Source of the DNA: JACVRW01 sp963751105
GTDB lineage: Bacteria > Actinomycetota > Thermoleophilia > Solirubrobacterales > Thermoleophilaceae
DNA: 64,000 nt
Assembly (NCBI GenBank): GCA_963751105.1
Contig: CAVVTG010000002.1
Coordinates: 2,294,001-2,358,000, forward strand
Direction: 5' to 3'
Shown here piece by piece: positions 40,021 to 48,597 of this stretch (its first letter is position 1; each line of letters opens with the position of its first letter). The notes beneath the pieces were generated by a model, which worked only from the letters and a program-made list of their open reading frames with translations, did not search any database and was not told the origin of the DNA. The translations under genes and the position numbers were made by a program.

Positions 40021-42246
40021 ATGTTCGACGGTCCCGCGAACGAGACTCCGAGCCGCACTGGCCGCGTCTGGATGCTCGCCGACAAGCCCCGCGAGCCGGA
40101 GCTCGTGTTCTCGTTCCCCTTCGACGAGGAGCTGAACGAGGCGGTCAAGGGGCTGCCCAAGCGCTGGTTCGACTGGCGCCGCAAGCACTGGCGCGTGCCC
40201 GCCGATCCGCGGGTGTCGAAGGCGATCGAGCGGCTGCTGGAGCGTTTTCCCGATCTGGTCCCCGCGCCCGAGGTCCTGGCCTGGCTGAGTGACTCCGACC
40301 GCTTTCGCGCTGTCGCGTCGGTGCTGGTGCACGAGGGCGCGGGCGCCTTCGTGCTGCGCGTCCTGTCGGGCGAGCCGCCCGAGGAGCTGGAGGCCGCGGT
40401 GGAGGTGGCTCAGGACCGGCTCGTGATTCCGTTCAGCGAGGACAGCGGCGAGCTGGTGCTGCACCTCGAGGGGCTTCAGCTCGACGACCTGGCACGGACC
40501 TCCGCCCGCGAGCTGCGGGCCGGTGGGCGGCCGGCGCCGGCGGAGCTCACGCTCGGCATCGGCGACGACGGAGAGCCCGAGGTCACTCTGTTCTCCGGCT
40601 GGGACCCCGCACCCGCGCGCGCCTTCAAGAGGATTCCCGAAGCCCACCCGGTGGCGCGGGCCGGCCGCTTCTACACCCGCAGCGGATCCTGGGGCGTGGG
40701 CGTGCCGGCCGACCCCGCGTTGGCGCTCGAGCTCACCGGCTTCGTGGACGACCACCCCAGAGTGCGCATCGACGAGGCGGTGGGCGACCTGCTCGGCGAG
40801 CTGCGGGAGGAGCACGAGCGCGCGTCCGCCACGGTGGCGCTGTCCTACGCCGAGGACGCCGAGCTCGACGGGCTGACGCTCGGCGGCGAGCTGCACCCCT
40901 TCCAGCGGGCGGGCGTCCGCTACGCGCTCGAGCGCCGTCGCACCTTCATCGCCGACGAGCAGGGACTCGGCAAGACCGTGCAGGCCCTCGCGGCCCTTGA
41001 GCACGACGAAGCCTTCCCGGCCGTGGTGATCTGCCCCGCGAGCATGAAGCTCACGTGGGAGCGCGAGACCAACCACTGGCTTCCGGCGCGCAGCGTGACG
41101 GTGCTCGAGGGACGGGCGGGCTCCGGCTGGAGCGAGGAGGCCGAGCGCGCCGACATCCTGGTCCTCAACTACGACATCCTCGAGGCACACGCCGACCGGA
41201 TCGCGAGACGCGGGCTGCAGGCGCTCGTGCTCGACGAGTCCCACTACGTGAAGAACCCCGGCGCCCAGCGCACCAAGGCGGCGCTGGCGCTCGCCGCCCA
41301 CCTCGATGACGACGCGTTGCGCCTGGCGCTCACCGGCACGCCCATCCTCAACCGGCCCGAGGAGCTCGTCTCGCAGCTGCGCGTGCTCGGCCGCCTGCGC
41401 GAGTTCGGCAGCGGCGCCCGCCTGATGCGCCGCTTCCGCGACGCGGGCAGCGACGACCGGCTGCACTGGAATCTTCGCGCTCGCTGCTACGTGCGGCGCA
41501 CGAAGCGCCAAGTGCTCCCCCAGCTGCCGGCCAAGCGCCACGACGGCGTGCCCGTCGCTCTTTCGAACGAGCAGGAGTACCGGCTGGCCGAGCAGGACGT
41601 GATCGCCTGGCTGCAGACGCTTCCGCTCGACCTGCGCACGCTCGACGCCAAGATCGCCTCGGCGTTGCGAGCCGAGCAGCTCGTGCGGCTCAACCACCTG
41701 CGTCAGCTCGCCGCGGCGGGCAAGCTGCCCACCGCCCTCGCCTGGATCGCGGACTTCCTCGAGTCCGGGGAGCCGCTCGTGGTGTTCGCCGACCACGTGG
41801 CCATCCAGCGCGCCCTGCTCGACCGCTTCCCCGACGCGCCCCACATCCTGGGCAGCGACAACTCGACCAACCGGCAGCGGGCGGTGGACGCCTTCCAGGA
41901 GGAGGACGGGCCCCAGCTGATCGTCTGCTCGCTCAAGGCCGCGTCGCAGGGCATCACGCTCACGCGGGCGTCCAACGTGGCCTTCCTCGAGCTCGACTGG
42001 ACTCCCGCCCGGCACGACCAGGCCGAGGACCGACTGCACCGGATCGGCCAGGACAGCGCCGTCACCGCCTGGTACCTGCTGGCGCCGGACACGATCGACG
42101 AGACCATGGCCGAGCTCCTTCAGCGCAAGCGCAGCGTGATCAACGCCGTCACGGACGGCCAGGTGCGCGACGACGAGCGCGTGGTCGACGCCGTGGTGCG
42201 TGAGCTGCGCGGCCGCCGGCCGGGCGAGCTGCGCGTGGTGGCTTAG
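40021..42246 (+). CDS. SNF2-family helicase with HARP-like N-terminal motif (SMARCAL1-like)
   Basis: 741 residues. Helicase core: ADEQGLGKTVQALAAL (Walker A), VVICPASMKLTWERE, ALVLDESHYVKN (DESH box), LALTGTPILNRPEELV, then the second RecA domain with VVFADHVAIQRALLDRF and EDRLHRIGQDSAV. The N-terminus has FPFDEELNEAVKGLPKRWFD and then WRRKHWRVPADP, which resembles the HARP motif of SMARCAL1/ZRANB3 annealing helicases. A further ~230-residue part precedes the helicase. A role in fork remodelling or replication repair is inferred. TTG 40018 directly before the ATG is not needed. Confidence 0.9.
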   Translation: MFDGPANETPSRTGRVWMLADKPREPELVFSFPFDEELNEAVKGLPKRWFDWRRKHWRVPADPRVSKAIERLLERFPDLVPAPEVLAWLSDSDRFRAVASVLVHEGAGAFVLRVLSGEPPEELEAAVEVAQDRLVIPFSEDSGELVLHLEGLQLDDLARTSARELRAGGRPAPAELTLGIGDDGEPEVTLFSGWDPAPARAFKRIPEAHPVARAGRFYTRSGSWGVGVPADPALALELTGFVDDHPRVRIDEAVGDLLGELREEHERASATVALSYAEDAELDGLTLGGELHPFQRAGVRYALERRRTFIADEQGLGKTVQALAALEHDEAFPAVVICPASMKLTWERETNHWLPARSVTVLEGRAGSGWSEEAERADILVLNYDILEAHADRIARRGLQALVLDESHYVKNPGAQRTKAALALAAHLDDDALRLALTGTPILNRPEELVSQLRVLGRLREFGSGARLMRRFRDAGSDDRLHWNLRARCYVRRTKRQVLPQLPAKRHDGVPVALSNEQEYRLAEQDVIAWLQTLPLDLRTLDAKIASALRAEQLVRLNHLRQLAAAGKLPTALAWIADFLESGEPLVVFADHVAIQRALLDRFPDAPHILGSDNSTNRQRAVDAFQEEDGPQLIVCSLKAASQGITLTRASNVAFLELDWTPARHDQAEDRLHRIGQDSAVTAWYLLAPDTIDETMAELLQRKRSVINAVTDGQVRDDERVVDAVVRELRGRRPGELRVVA

Positions 42247-42253
42247 GCGCGGC

Positions 42254-43735
42254 TCAGGCCGGAACCGGAATGCGGACCGGCGAGCTCAGCGTGTACGCCG
42301 CCTCGTCGAACTCGCGCAGGTGGCGCCGGAAGGGCCACGTGTAGCTCGGCCACAGCGTCGAGTTGTGACCGTTGCGATCGATGTAGTAGCTGTCGCAGCC
42401 GCCCGACACCCAAACCGTGCCCTCGGTCATCCGCTCGAGCCGCTCGCCCCAGGCGGCCTGGGCCTCGGGGCGGACCTCGACGGTCCTGGCCCCGCGCCGG
42501 CGCAGCGTGCGCAGGGCGTCCAGCACGTACTCGATCTGCGACTCGATCATGAACACGATCGAGTTGTGGCCGAGGCCGGTGTTGGGGCCGACCATGAAGA
42601 ACAAATTCGGGTAGCCGGTGACCGCGGTGCCCTTGTAGGCGGCGGGCGAGCCGGCCCAGACGTCGGCCAGCGCGCGGCCGTCGCGACCGCGGATCATCTC
42701 GGCGATCGGGATGTCGGTCACGTGGAAGCCGGTGCCGAAGATGATCGTGTCCACCTCGCGCTCCGTGCCGTCGGCCAGCACGATCGAGCGGGCCCGCACC
42801 TCACGTATGCCCTCGGTGACCACCTCGACGTTCGGCTGGACGAGTGCCGGATACCACTCGTCGGTGGGCAGGATCCGCTTGCAGCCGATGGCGTAACGCG
42901 GCGCGAGCTTCTCGCGCAGCTCGGGGTCGGCGACCTGGCTGCGTAGGTGTGAGAGCGCCATCCGCTCCACGAAGTGGCCGGTCCGCGGACGGCGAAACTG
43001 GAGAACGAAGCTCTCCCGGGCCCAGTAGATCGCCGCGCGCATGGCCCTCTGGGCGGCCGGGAGGGCGCGGTAGAGCGCGCGCTCGAAGCCGCGCATCGGG
43101 CGGTTGTTGTGCGGCACGACCCACGGCGGTGTGCGCTGGAACACGTGCAGCTGCTGGACCTCGGGCTGGATCCTGGGCACGAACTGGATCGCCGACGCCC
43201 CCGTGCCGATCACGGCCACCCGCTCGCCGGCGAGCTCGTGCTCGTGATCCCAGCGGGCGGAGTGGAAGCTCGTGCCCTCGAAGCTCTCCAGCCCGGGCAG
43301 GTCGGGGATGCTCGGATCCGACAGCGGCCCCTGGCCGGCGATCACGACGTCCGCGGTGAGCTCGCCCTGGGAGGTGTCGAGGCGCCAGCGCGCCTCGCCC
43401 TCGTCCCAGTCGGCGCCCAGCAGCTCGTGATCGAAGCGCACGTGTGGCAACAACCCGTGGCGCTCGGCGCAGCCGCGCAGGTACTGGAGGATCTCCGGCT
43501 GCGGCGAGAAAGTGGCCGACCAGCCGGGGTTGGGCGCGAACGAGAACGAGTAGAGGTGCGACGGCACGTCGCAGCGGCAGCCGGGGTAGGTGTTGTCGCG
43601 CCACGTGCCCCCGATGTCATCCGCGCGCTCCAGCAGCACGAAGTCGTCGTGGCCCTCCTGCTTGAGCCTGATCGCCATGCCGAGGCCGGAGAAGCCGGTG
43701 CCGACGATGACCACGTGGTGATGCGCGCCGCTCAC
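42254..43735 (-). CDS. Flavin-containing monooxygenase (Baeyer-Villiger-like)
   Basis: 493 residues: FAD site VVIVGTGFSGLGMAIRLKQE, IGGTWRDNTYPGCRCDVPSH, BVMO-type fingerprint FEGTSFHSARW, NADPH site VAVIGTGASAIQ and VDTIIFGTGFHVTD. It should oxygenate a ketone or another lipophilic substrate with NADPH and O2. A GTG start overlaps the stop of the upstream TetR gene by 4 bases, so regulator and enzyme form one transcript, and the TetR operator controls both. Confidence 0.92.
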   Translation of the reverse strand: MSGAHHHVVIVGTGFSGLGMAIRLKQEGHDDFVLLERADDIGGTWRDNTYPGCRCDVPSHLYSFSFAPNPGWSATFSPQPEILQYLRGCAERHGLLPHVRFDHELLGADWDEGEARWRLDTSQGELTADVVIAGQGPLSDPSIPDLPGLESFEGTSFHSARWDHEHELAGERVAVIGTGASAIQFVPRIQPEVQQLHVFQRTPPWVVPHNNRPMRGFERALYRALPAAQRAMRAAIYWARESFVLQFRRPRTGHFVERMALSHLRSQVADPELREKLAPRYAIGCKRILPTDEWYPALVQPNVEVVTEGIREVRARSIVLADGTEREVDTIIFGTGFHVTDIPIAEMIRGRDGRALADVWAGSPAAYKGTAVTGYPNLFFMVGPNTGLGHNSIVFMIESQIEYVLDALRTLRRRGARTVEVRPEAQAAWGERLERMTEGTVWVSGGCDSYYIDRNGHNSTLWPSYTWPFRRHLREFDEAAYTLSSPVRIPVPA

Positions 43736-44334
43736 GTGAATCGCCTCAACCCGGGGAGCAGCAGCTCCACAGTCCAGTCGGCCAGCCGCTCGATCGGCTC
43801 GTCGGGGTGCTCCCACATCCAGTGGGCCACGCCCTCGTAGGCGGAGTTGACCGCGTGGGCCACCATCTCCAGCTCGCGCTCGTCCACCGTGCCCGGCGCC
43901 ATCTCCTTCAGCAGCTCGAGCACCAGCGCGGCCTGACGACGGCGTACCTCGACCGCCGTATCGGAGAAGCGGCCCTCCATCATCAGCTCCCAGGCCACCC
44001 GGTGGTCGGCGGCGAAGCGCAGGAACGCGAGCCCGCCGGCCCGCAATCGCGCCTCGGGCTCGTGCTCGGCCCGCACGGCTTCGGCCACCTGTTCCGCGAG
44101 GTAGTCGGCGGAGCGCTGCAGGCAGGCGCGGAACAGCCCGTCCTTGTTGCCGAACAGCTCGTAGACGATCGGCTTGGTCACGCCGGCGCGGCGGGCCAGC
44201 TCGTCCATGGATGCGCCCTGGTAACCGCGCTCGGCGAACAGCTCCTCGGCCAGCTCCACCAGCTGGTGCTCACGCACCTGCCGGGGAACCCGGCCGTGCT
44301 GGAAGTCCTCGATGCGGGAGCTGGCCGTCGTCAC
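43732..44334 (-). CDS. TetR-family regulator of the monooxygenase operon
   Basis: 200 residues: HTH region LVELAEELFAERGYQGASMD, then ELARRAGVTKPIVYELFGNK, and a typical TetR ligand domain (VNSAYEGVAHWMWEHP). The GTG start lies inside a perfect 17-bp palindrome that is almost certainly its own operator, so it autoregulates. Because the following monooxygenase overlaps it by 4 bases, induction by a monooxygenase substrate or product is the simplest reading (inference). Confidence 0.92.
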   Translation of the reverse strand: MTTASSRIEDFQHGRVPRQVREHQLVELAEELFAERGYQGASMDELARRAGVTKPIVYELFGNKDGLFRACLQRSADYLAEQVAEAVRAEHEPEARLRAGGLAFLRFAADHRVAWELMMEGRFSDTAVEVRRRQAALVLELLKEMAPGTVDERELEMVAHAVNSAYEGVAHWMWEHPDEPIERLADWTVELLLPGLRRFT

Positions 44335-44349
44335 CTACCGACGGTAGGT
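44333..44349. promoter_or_regulatory. TetR operator ACCTACCG-A-CGGTAGGT
   Basis: A perfect 8-bp inverted repeat with one central base covers the GTG start of the TetR gene and part of the -10 box, a classic steric-block operator. Confidence 0.8.
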
Positions 44350-44375
44350 TACTGTGGGTAGCCAGCGGGCGTCAA
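44346..44375 (-). promoter_or_regulatory. Promoter of the TetR-monooxygenase operon
   Basis: On the reverse strand TTGACG (44375-44370), 18 bases, TAACCT (44351-44346). The -10 overlaps the operator, and the -35 overlaps the stop codon of topB. Transcription would start close to the GTG. Confidence 0.6.
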
Positions 44376-46636
44376 GCTGTGGCCGGCTCGGCCTCCGGCT
44401 TGGCGGGACGGGAAGTCTCCGCCTCGGCGCGCTCCTCCTCGGACTCGCCCTTGGGCGGCTCCTTGGCCCAGTCCTCGTCGAACTCCACACGCCACTTGCC
44501 CTCCTCGACCTGCTCGAGGCGCAGCTTGGCGCGGAAGGTGCGCCCGGCCCGGCTGCGGAAGCCGGTGACCGGCTTCTCGGTCCGCCCCACCCCCGGCTCC
44601 TCGCCGCGCTCGCGCGAGGCCTTCAGGGAGGCGATCAGCTCCTTGGCGACCGCCACCGGCAGCGACTTGCCTGCCTTTTTCTTCCAGATCACGAAGCCGC
44701 AGCCCGGGTCCTCGCGTGACCAGCACGAGTAGCCCTTGCGGTTCTCGTTGATCTCGCGGCCGCAGACGGGGCAGGGCCCGAGCTTGGCTCGCTCGATGCG
44801 AACGCCCTTGAGCTTGTCGAGCTCTTCCACAGTCTCCGTCGTGAACTTCGCGATGTCGCCCATGAAGGCGTCGTGGCTGTCCTCGCCGCGCTCGATCAGA
44901 CCCAGGCGCTTCTCCCAGTTGCCCGTGAGCTCGGACGACGTGAGCGGGTGTCCGTTGAGCAGCCGGATCACCTGGATCCCCTTCTCGGTGGCCACCAGGG
45001 CGCGGCCCTCGCGCTCGATGTACTCACGCCCGATCAGCAGCTCGATGATCCCGGCGCGGGTGGCGGGCGTGCCGATGCCGGAGTCCTTCATGGCCTCGCG
45101 CAGCTCGGCGTCCTCGATCTCCTTGCCGGCCGTCTCCATCGCGCCGAGCAGCGACGCGTCGCTGTAGCGCCGCGGCGGCTGAGTCTCCTTGCGCAGGAAC
45201 TCGACCGAGCGCGTCTCCACGGTCTCGCCCTGGTCGAGCTTCGGCAGCAGCTGGTCGCCGCCGGAGTCGTCGTCGCCGCGCTCGCCCTCGGCCTGGTCGC
45301 CGTAGACCGCGCGCCAGCCGGGCTCCACGAGGCGCCGGCCGCTCGTCCTGAAAACCTGCTCGGCCACCGTGGTCTCCACCCGCGTGCGCTCGAACACGGC
45401 ATCGGGGTGGAAGACGGCGAGGAAGCGCTTGGTCACCAGGTCGTACACCTTGAGCTCGTCCTGACCCATCTTCGACAGATCGTGCTCGGAGTTGGTGGGG
45501 ATGATCGCGTGGTGGTCCTCGACCTTGGCGTCGTTGACCACGCGGTGCAGCGGCAGCTTGTCCAGCGAGGTCACGTACTCGGCCCCGCGCCGGTAGCCCG
45601 GGTTGTGACCCACGATCTCGGCGGTGGGCTTGATCTCGGCCACCATGTCGCCGGTCAGGTAGCGGGAGTTGGTGCGCGGGTAGGTGAGCGCCTTGTGCTC
45701 CTCGTACAGCCGCTGGGCGGCCGAGAGCGTCCGGCGCGCCGAGAAGCCGAGCAGCGTGTTGGCGTGGCGCTGCAGCGAGGTGAGGTCGTACAGGAGCTGC
45801 GCCTTCTCGCGCTCCTCCTTCTTCTCCAGCTTCGTGATCTCGCCGGGCCGGCCGCTGGCCGCCTCGACGATCGCCTTCGCCTCTTTCTCCGAGGGCAGGC
45901 GCCGCCCGCCGAGGTAGCGGCCGGTGTAGAGGCGCTCGCCGGTGGCCGCGAAGCGCGCCTCGACGAGCCAGTAGGGCTCGGGCTTGAAGGCACGGATCTC
46001 CTCCTCGCGGCGGGCGAGGAGGGCCAGGGTGGGCGTCTGGACCCGGCCGAGCGACACGGCGCCGTCGAACGCGGCCCGCAGGCGGATGCTGGCCGCGCGG
46101 GTGGCGTTCATGCCGACGATCCAGTCCGCCTCGGAGCGCGAGCGGGCCGCCTCCTCCAGCGGCTTCATCTCCTCGCCCGGGCGCAGCTGGCTGAAGGCAT
46201 CGGCGATGGCGCTCTTGGTCATCGAGGACAGCCACAGCCGCCTGACCGGCTTGTGCACCGGGGCGGTCTCGTAGAGGTAGGCGAAGATGAGCTCGCCCTC
46301 GCGGCCCGCGTCGCAGGCGTTGACGATGTCCTCGATCTCGTCGTCGGCCATCAGCCTGTGGATCGCCTTGAGCTGCTTGGCCGCCCGATCGTCGTTGGGC
46401 ACGAGCTTGAACTTCTCGGGCACGATCGGCAGGTCGGCGTAGCGCCACTTCTTCAGTTTCGGGTCGTAGGCCTCCGGCTCGGCCAGGCCGACGAGGTGCC
46501 CGACGGCCCACGTGACCACGTAGTCGTCGCCCACCAGGTGGGTCTTGTCCTTCGCGTTCTTGAAGGATCCGGGCAGGGCCGAGCCCAGGTCGCGAGCGAC
46601 CGACGGCTTCTCTGCGATTACTAGGGTCTTGCTCAT
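44372..46636 (-). CDS. topB: DNA topoisomerase III-like type IA topoisomerase
   Basis: 754 residues: Toprim domain MSKTLVIAEKPSVARDLGSA with acidic DAGREGELIF, and active-site Tyr319 in TYPRTNSRYLT. Further motifs are GRVQTPTLALLARREEEI and DSGIGTPATRAGIIELLIGR. A zinc-finger-like C-terminal block has CPVCGREINENRKGYSCWSR followed by DPGC. The IAEKPSVA opening marks TopB rather than TopA. It relaxes or decatenates DNA by single-strand passage. ATG 46636 is chosen over 46648 since it begins the conserved text. Acidic K/E/P-rich tail. Confidence 0.92.
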   Translation of the reverse strand: MSKTLVIAEKPSVARDLGSALPGSFKNAKDKTHLVGDDYVVTWAVGHLVGLAEPEAYDPKLKKWRYADLPIVPEKFKLVPNDDRAAKQLKAIHRLMADDEIEDIVNACDAGREGELIFAYLYETAPVHKPVRRLWLSSMTKSAIADAFSQLRPGEEMKPLEEAARSRSEADWIVGMNATRAASIRLRAAFDGAVSLGRVQTPTLALLARREEEIRAFKPEPYWLVEARFAATGERLYTGRYLGGRRLPSEKEAKAIVEAASGRPGEITKLEKKEEREKAQLLYDLTSLQRHANTLLGFSARRTLSAAQRLYEEHKALTYPRTNSRYLTGDMVAEIKPTAEIVGHNPGYRRGAEYVTSLDKLPLHRVVNDAKVEDHHAIIPTNSEHDLSKMGQDELKVYDLVTKRFLAVFHPDAVFERTRVETTVAEQVFRTSGRRLVEPGWRAVYGDQAEGERGDDDSGGDQLLPKLDQGETVETRSVEFLRKETQPPRRYSDASLLGAMETAGKEIEDAELREAMKDSGIGTPATRAGIIELLIGREYIEREGRALVATEKGIQVIRLLNGHPLTSSELTGNWEKRLGLIERGEDSHDAFMGDIAKFTTETVEELDKLKGVRIERAKLGPCPVCGREINENRKGYSCWSREDPGCGFVIWKKKAGKSLPVAVAKELIASLKASRERGEEPGVGRTEKPVTGFRSRAGRTFRAKLRLEQVEEGKWRVEFDEDWAKEPPKGESEEERAEAETSRPAKPEAEPATA

Positions 46637-48098
46637 CGAACTCCCCAATCACCATACGCACATCGGCCGCCATAACGCCACGGGCTGGTGGCTCGAGGAG
46701 GCGGGCGGCGTGGAGCCTCGCCCCCCGCTGCGCGACTCGATCGACGCCGACGTGCTGGTCATCGGCGGCGGCTACACGGGGATGTGGACCGCATGGCAGC
46801 TCCTCGAGGCCGAGCCCGGCGCGCGGGTGGCGCTGTTGGAGGGCGACGTGTGCGGGCACGGCCCCAGCGGGCGCAACGGGGGCTTCTGCGAATCGCTCTG
46901 GTTCAGCGCCGCCAACCTGCGTGACCGCTTCGGCGATGCTCCCGCCCGGGACGTCCTCGAAGCGGCCAGCCGCACCGTGTCCGACATCGGCGCCTGGTGT
47001 GAGGAGAACGAGGTCGACGCCTGGTTCGACCAGTCGGGCTACCTCTGCGTCTCGACCGCGGAGGCCTATCGCGAAGTGGGGCTGAAGGCGGTGCAGGCCG
47101 CCGCGGCGCTGGGCCACCCCGACGCGGTGCAGGACCTCTCCGCCGCGCAGGTGGCCGAACGCGTGGCCTCACCGGTCTTCGGACGGGGGGTGTTCGTGCC
47201 GGACTTCGCCACCGTGCAGCCCGCGCGGCTGGCGCTCGGGTTGAGGATGCGGCTGATCGAGCGCGGGGTCGAGGTGTTCGAGCACTCGCGAGTCCGGGCG
47301 CTGCGCCACGAGCCGGGCGCGGCCGGCTCGAACGGATCCTCCCCGCCGCGCGCGATGCTGGCCGAGACCGACTCCGGCGGCTCGGTTCGCGCGGGAGCGG
47401 TGGTCATGGCCGTGGGGGGCGCCACGCGCTCCGTGGCGCCGCTGCGCTCGCGGCTGTCGGTGACCTCGTCGCACATCGTGCTCACCGAGCCGGTGCCGGA
47501 CGTGCTCGAGGACGTGGGCTGGACGGGTGGCGAGTGCATAACCGACGGCCGCACGCTGCTCCACTACTTCCGCACCACCCGGGACGGCCGCATCCTGATC
47601 GGCTGGGGCGGCGGCCGGCTGGCCTGCGGCGGCCGGCTGAACGGGCGCGTGGAGGTCGATCCCGAGGTGTCCGCCGAGGTGATCGCGGGACTCGAGCGCA
47701 TGTTCCCGGGCGTCCGCGGACGGCGTATCACCCATGCCTGGGGCGGGCCGATCGACGTCTCCCCGAGCCATCTGCCCCAGGTGGGCTCGCTGCCGGGCGC
47801 ACCGGTGCACTTCGCCTTCGGCTTCACGGGCAACGGGGTCGGCCCGACCCGGCTGGCCGCCCGGGCGCTGTCGGCGCTGGCGCTCGACCGCCGCGACGAG
47901 TACTCACGCCTCGCCATCGTCGAGTCCGGCGCCGGGGCCTGGGTTCCCCCCGAGCCGCTGGCCTTCCTCGGGGGCTCCGTGGTGCGCTCGGCGTTGCTGC
48001 GGGTCGAGAGGGCGGCGGAGAACGGCCGCGGCGCCGACCCGCTTTCGCGCCTGGCGTGCGCCGCTCCGCGGGCGCTGGGGATGCATCTCGGGCGCTGA
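46629..48098 (+). CDS. FAD-dependent oxidoreductase, D-amino-acid-oxidase (DAO) family
   Basis: About 489 residues: Rossmann FAD loop ADVLVIGGGYTGMWTAWQLL, then CGHGPSGRNGGFCESLW, typical of gamma-glutamylputrescine oxidase/PuuB-like DAO enzymes, and the C-terminal FAD contact HFAFGFTGNGVGPTRLAARA. It likely oxidises an amine or amino acid. The start is uncertain: the sequence LIELPNHHTHIGRHNATGWW upstream of the FAD loop looks genuine, and the only start codon before it is TTG 46629, which overlaps the divergent topB start by 8 bases. Confidence 0.85.
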   Translation: MLIELPNHHTHIGRHNATGWWLEEAGGVEPRPPLRDSIDADVLVIGGGYTGMWTAWQLLEAEPGARVALLEGDVCGHGPSGRNGGFCESLWFSAANLRDRFGDAPARDVLEAASRTVSDIGAWCEENEVDAWFDQSGYLCVSTAEAYREVGLKAVQAAAALGHPDAVQDLSAAQVAERVASPVFGRGVFVPDFATVQPARLALGLRMRLIERGVEVFEHSRVRALRHEPGAAGSNGSSPPRAMLAETDSGGSVRAGAVVMAVGGATRSVAPLRSRLSVTSSHIVLTEPVPDVLEDVGWTGGECITDGRTLLHYFRTTRDGRILIGWGGGRLACGGRLNGRVEVDPEVSAEVIAGLERMFPGVRGRRITHAWGGPIDVSPSHLPQVGSLPGAPVHFAFGFTGNGVGPTRLAARALSALALDRRDEYSRLAIVESGAGAWVPPEPLAFLGGSVVRSALLRVERAAENGRGADPLSRLACAAPRALGMHLGR

Positions 48099-48114
48099 GG
48101 GGCGTCGGGCGGCT

Positions 48115-48132
48115 GCTGCGCTCCGCTCGGGC
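48115..48132 (+). repeat. 18-bp direct repeat, copy 1
   Basis: GCTGCGCTCCGCTCGGGC, identical to 48360-48377, 245 bases apart. Confidence 0.6.
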
Positions 48133-48265
48133 CTGCGCGACGGGTCGGGCGTGGTCCGTTTGGCTGGGGAAGGAGTGAAACCCGAACTGGGGGGGGTCTG
48201 ACGACTTGTTCGCCCTATAGACGAACTGGGCGTCAAACCCCTCGGCCGCCGTACCCGGGTCAGCA

Positions 48266-48303
48266 GTCCCGTTCTGTACTGCCCACAGCGGTACAAAGCA
48301 GGA
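48266..48303. repeat. Copy 2 of the 38-bp interspersed repeat
   Basis: Left flank GTCCCGTT and right flank GGTACAAAGCAGGA match the copy at 4571-4608 exactly; the middle differs but carries its own inverted GTAC...GTAC arrangement. Confidence 0.55.
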
Positions 48304-48359
48304 CAGCGGCCCCGCGCGACAAGATCGGGATCACGGCGGGGCTGCCGGCCGGGTCGGCC

Positions 48360-48377
48360 GCTGCGCTCCGCTCGGGC
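48360..48377 (+). repeat. 18-bp direct repeat, copy 2
   Basis: Identical to 48115-48132. Confidence 0.6.
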
Positions 48378-48412
48378 GTGCCCGCCGCCATTCCCGGAGC
48401 AATCCCGCTTTG

Positions 48413-48429
48413 GGCACCGCGGCGGTGCC
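48413..48429. repeat. Palindrome GGCACCGC-G-GCGGTGCC with outer arms
   Basis: A perfect 8-bp inverted repeat with one central base. The arms extend outward after a 5x5 mismatch with TCCCG and CGGGA, giving a REP-like hairpin of about 37 bases. It may act as a bidirectional terminator for the two convergent genes. Confidence 0.5.
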
Positions 48430-48597
48430 TAATCCGGGACGGCGGCAAGGACAGTGGCAGCTCACCCGCTTCCGGCGCCGGCGCCTGGGTGCGTCAACCC
48501 ACTCCGCACGATCCCCCTTCCCCAGCAAATCGGGGGCTTCCCGAAGCGCCGCGCAGCGCCCGAACGGAACGCGGGCGGCCGGACGCCGGCGCGGCCC

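Larger units (their letters stand above)
48099..48597. other. 500-base non-coding stretch with repeats
   Basis: No credible coding frame on either strand. It holds a GGGGGGGTCTGACG tract (from about 48190), an 18-bp direct repeat (48115 and 48360), one copy of a 38-bp interspersed repeat (48266-48303), and a strong palindrome (48413-48429). It lies between two convergent genes. Confidence 0.6.

Noticed and set aside
40021..42246. SNF2 helicase as part of a DISARM- or restriction-type phage defence island
   Set aside because: No methyltransferase, DUF1998, phospholipase D or restriction gene is next to it, and the HARP-like motif suggests repair.
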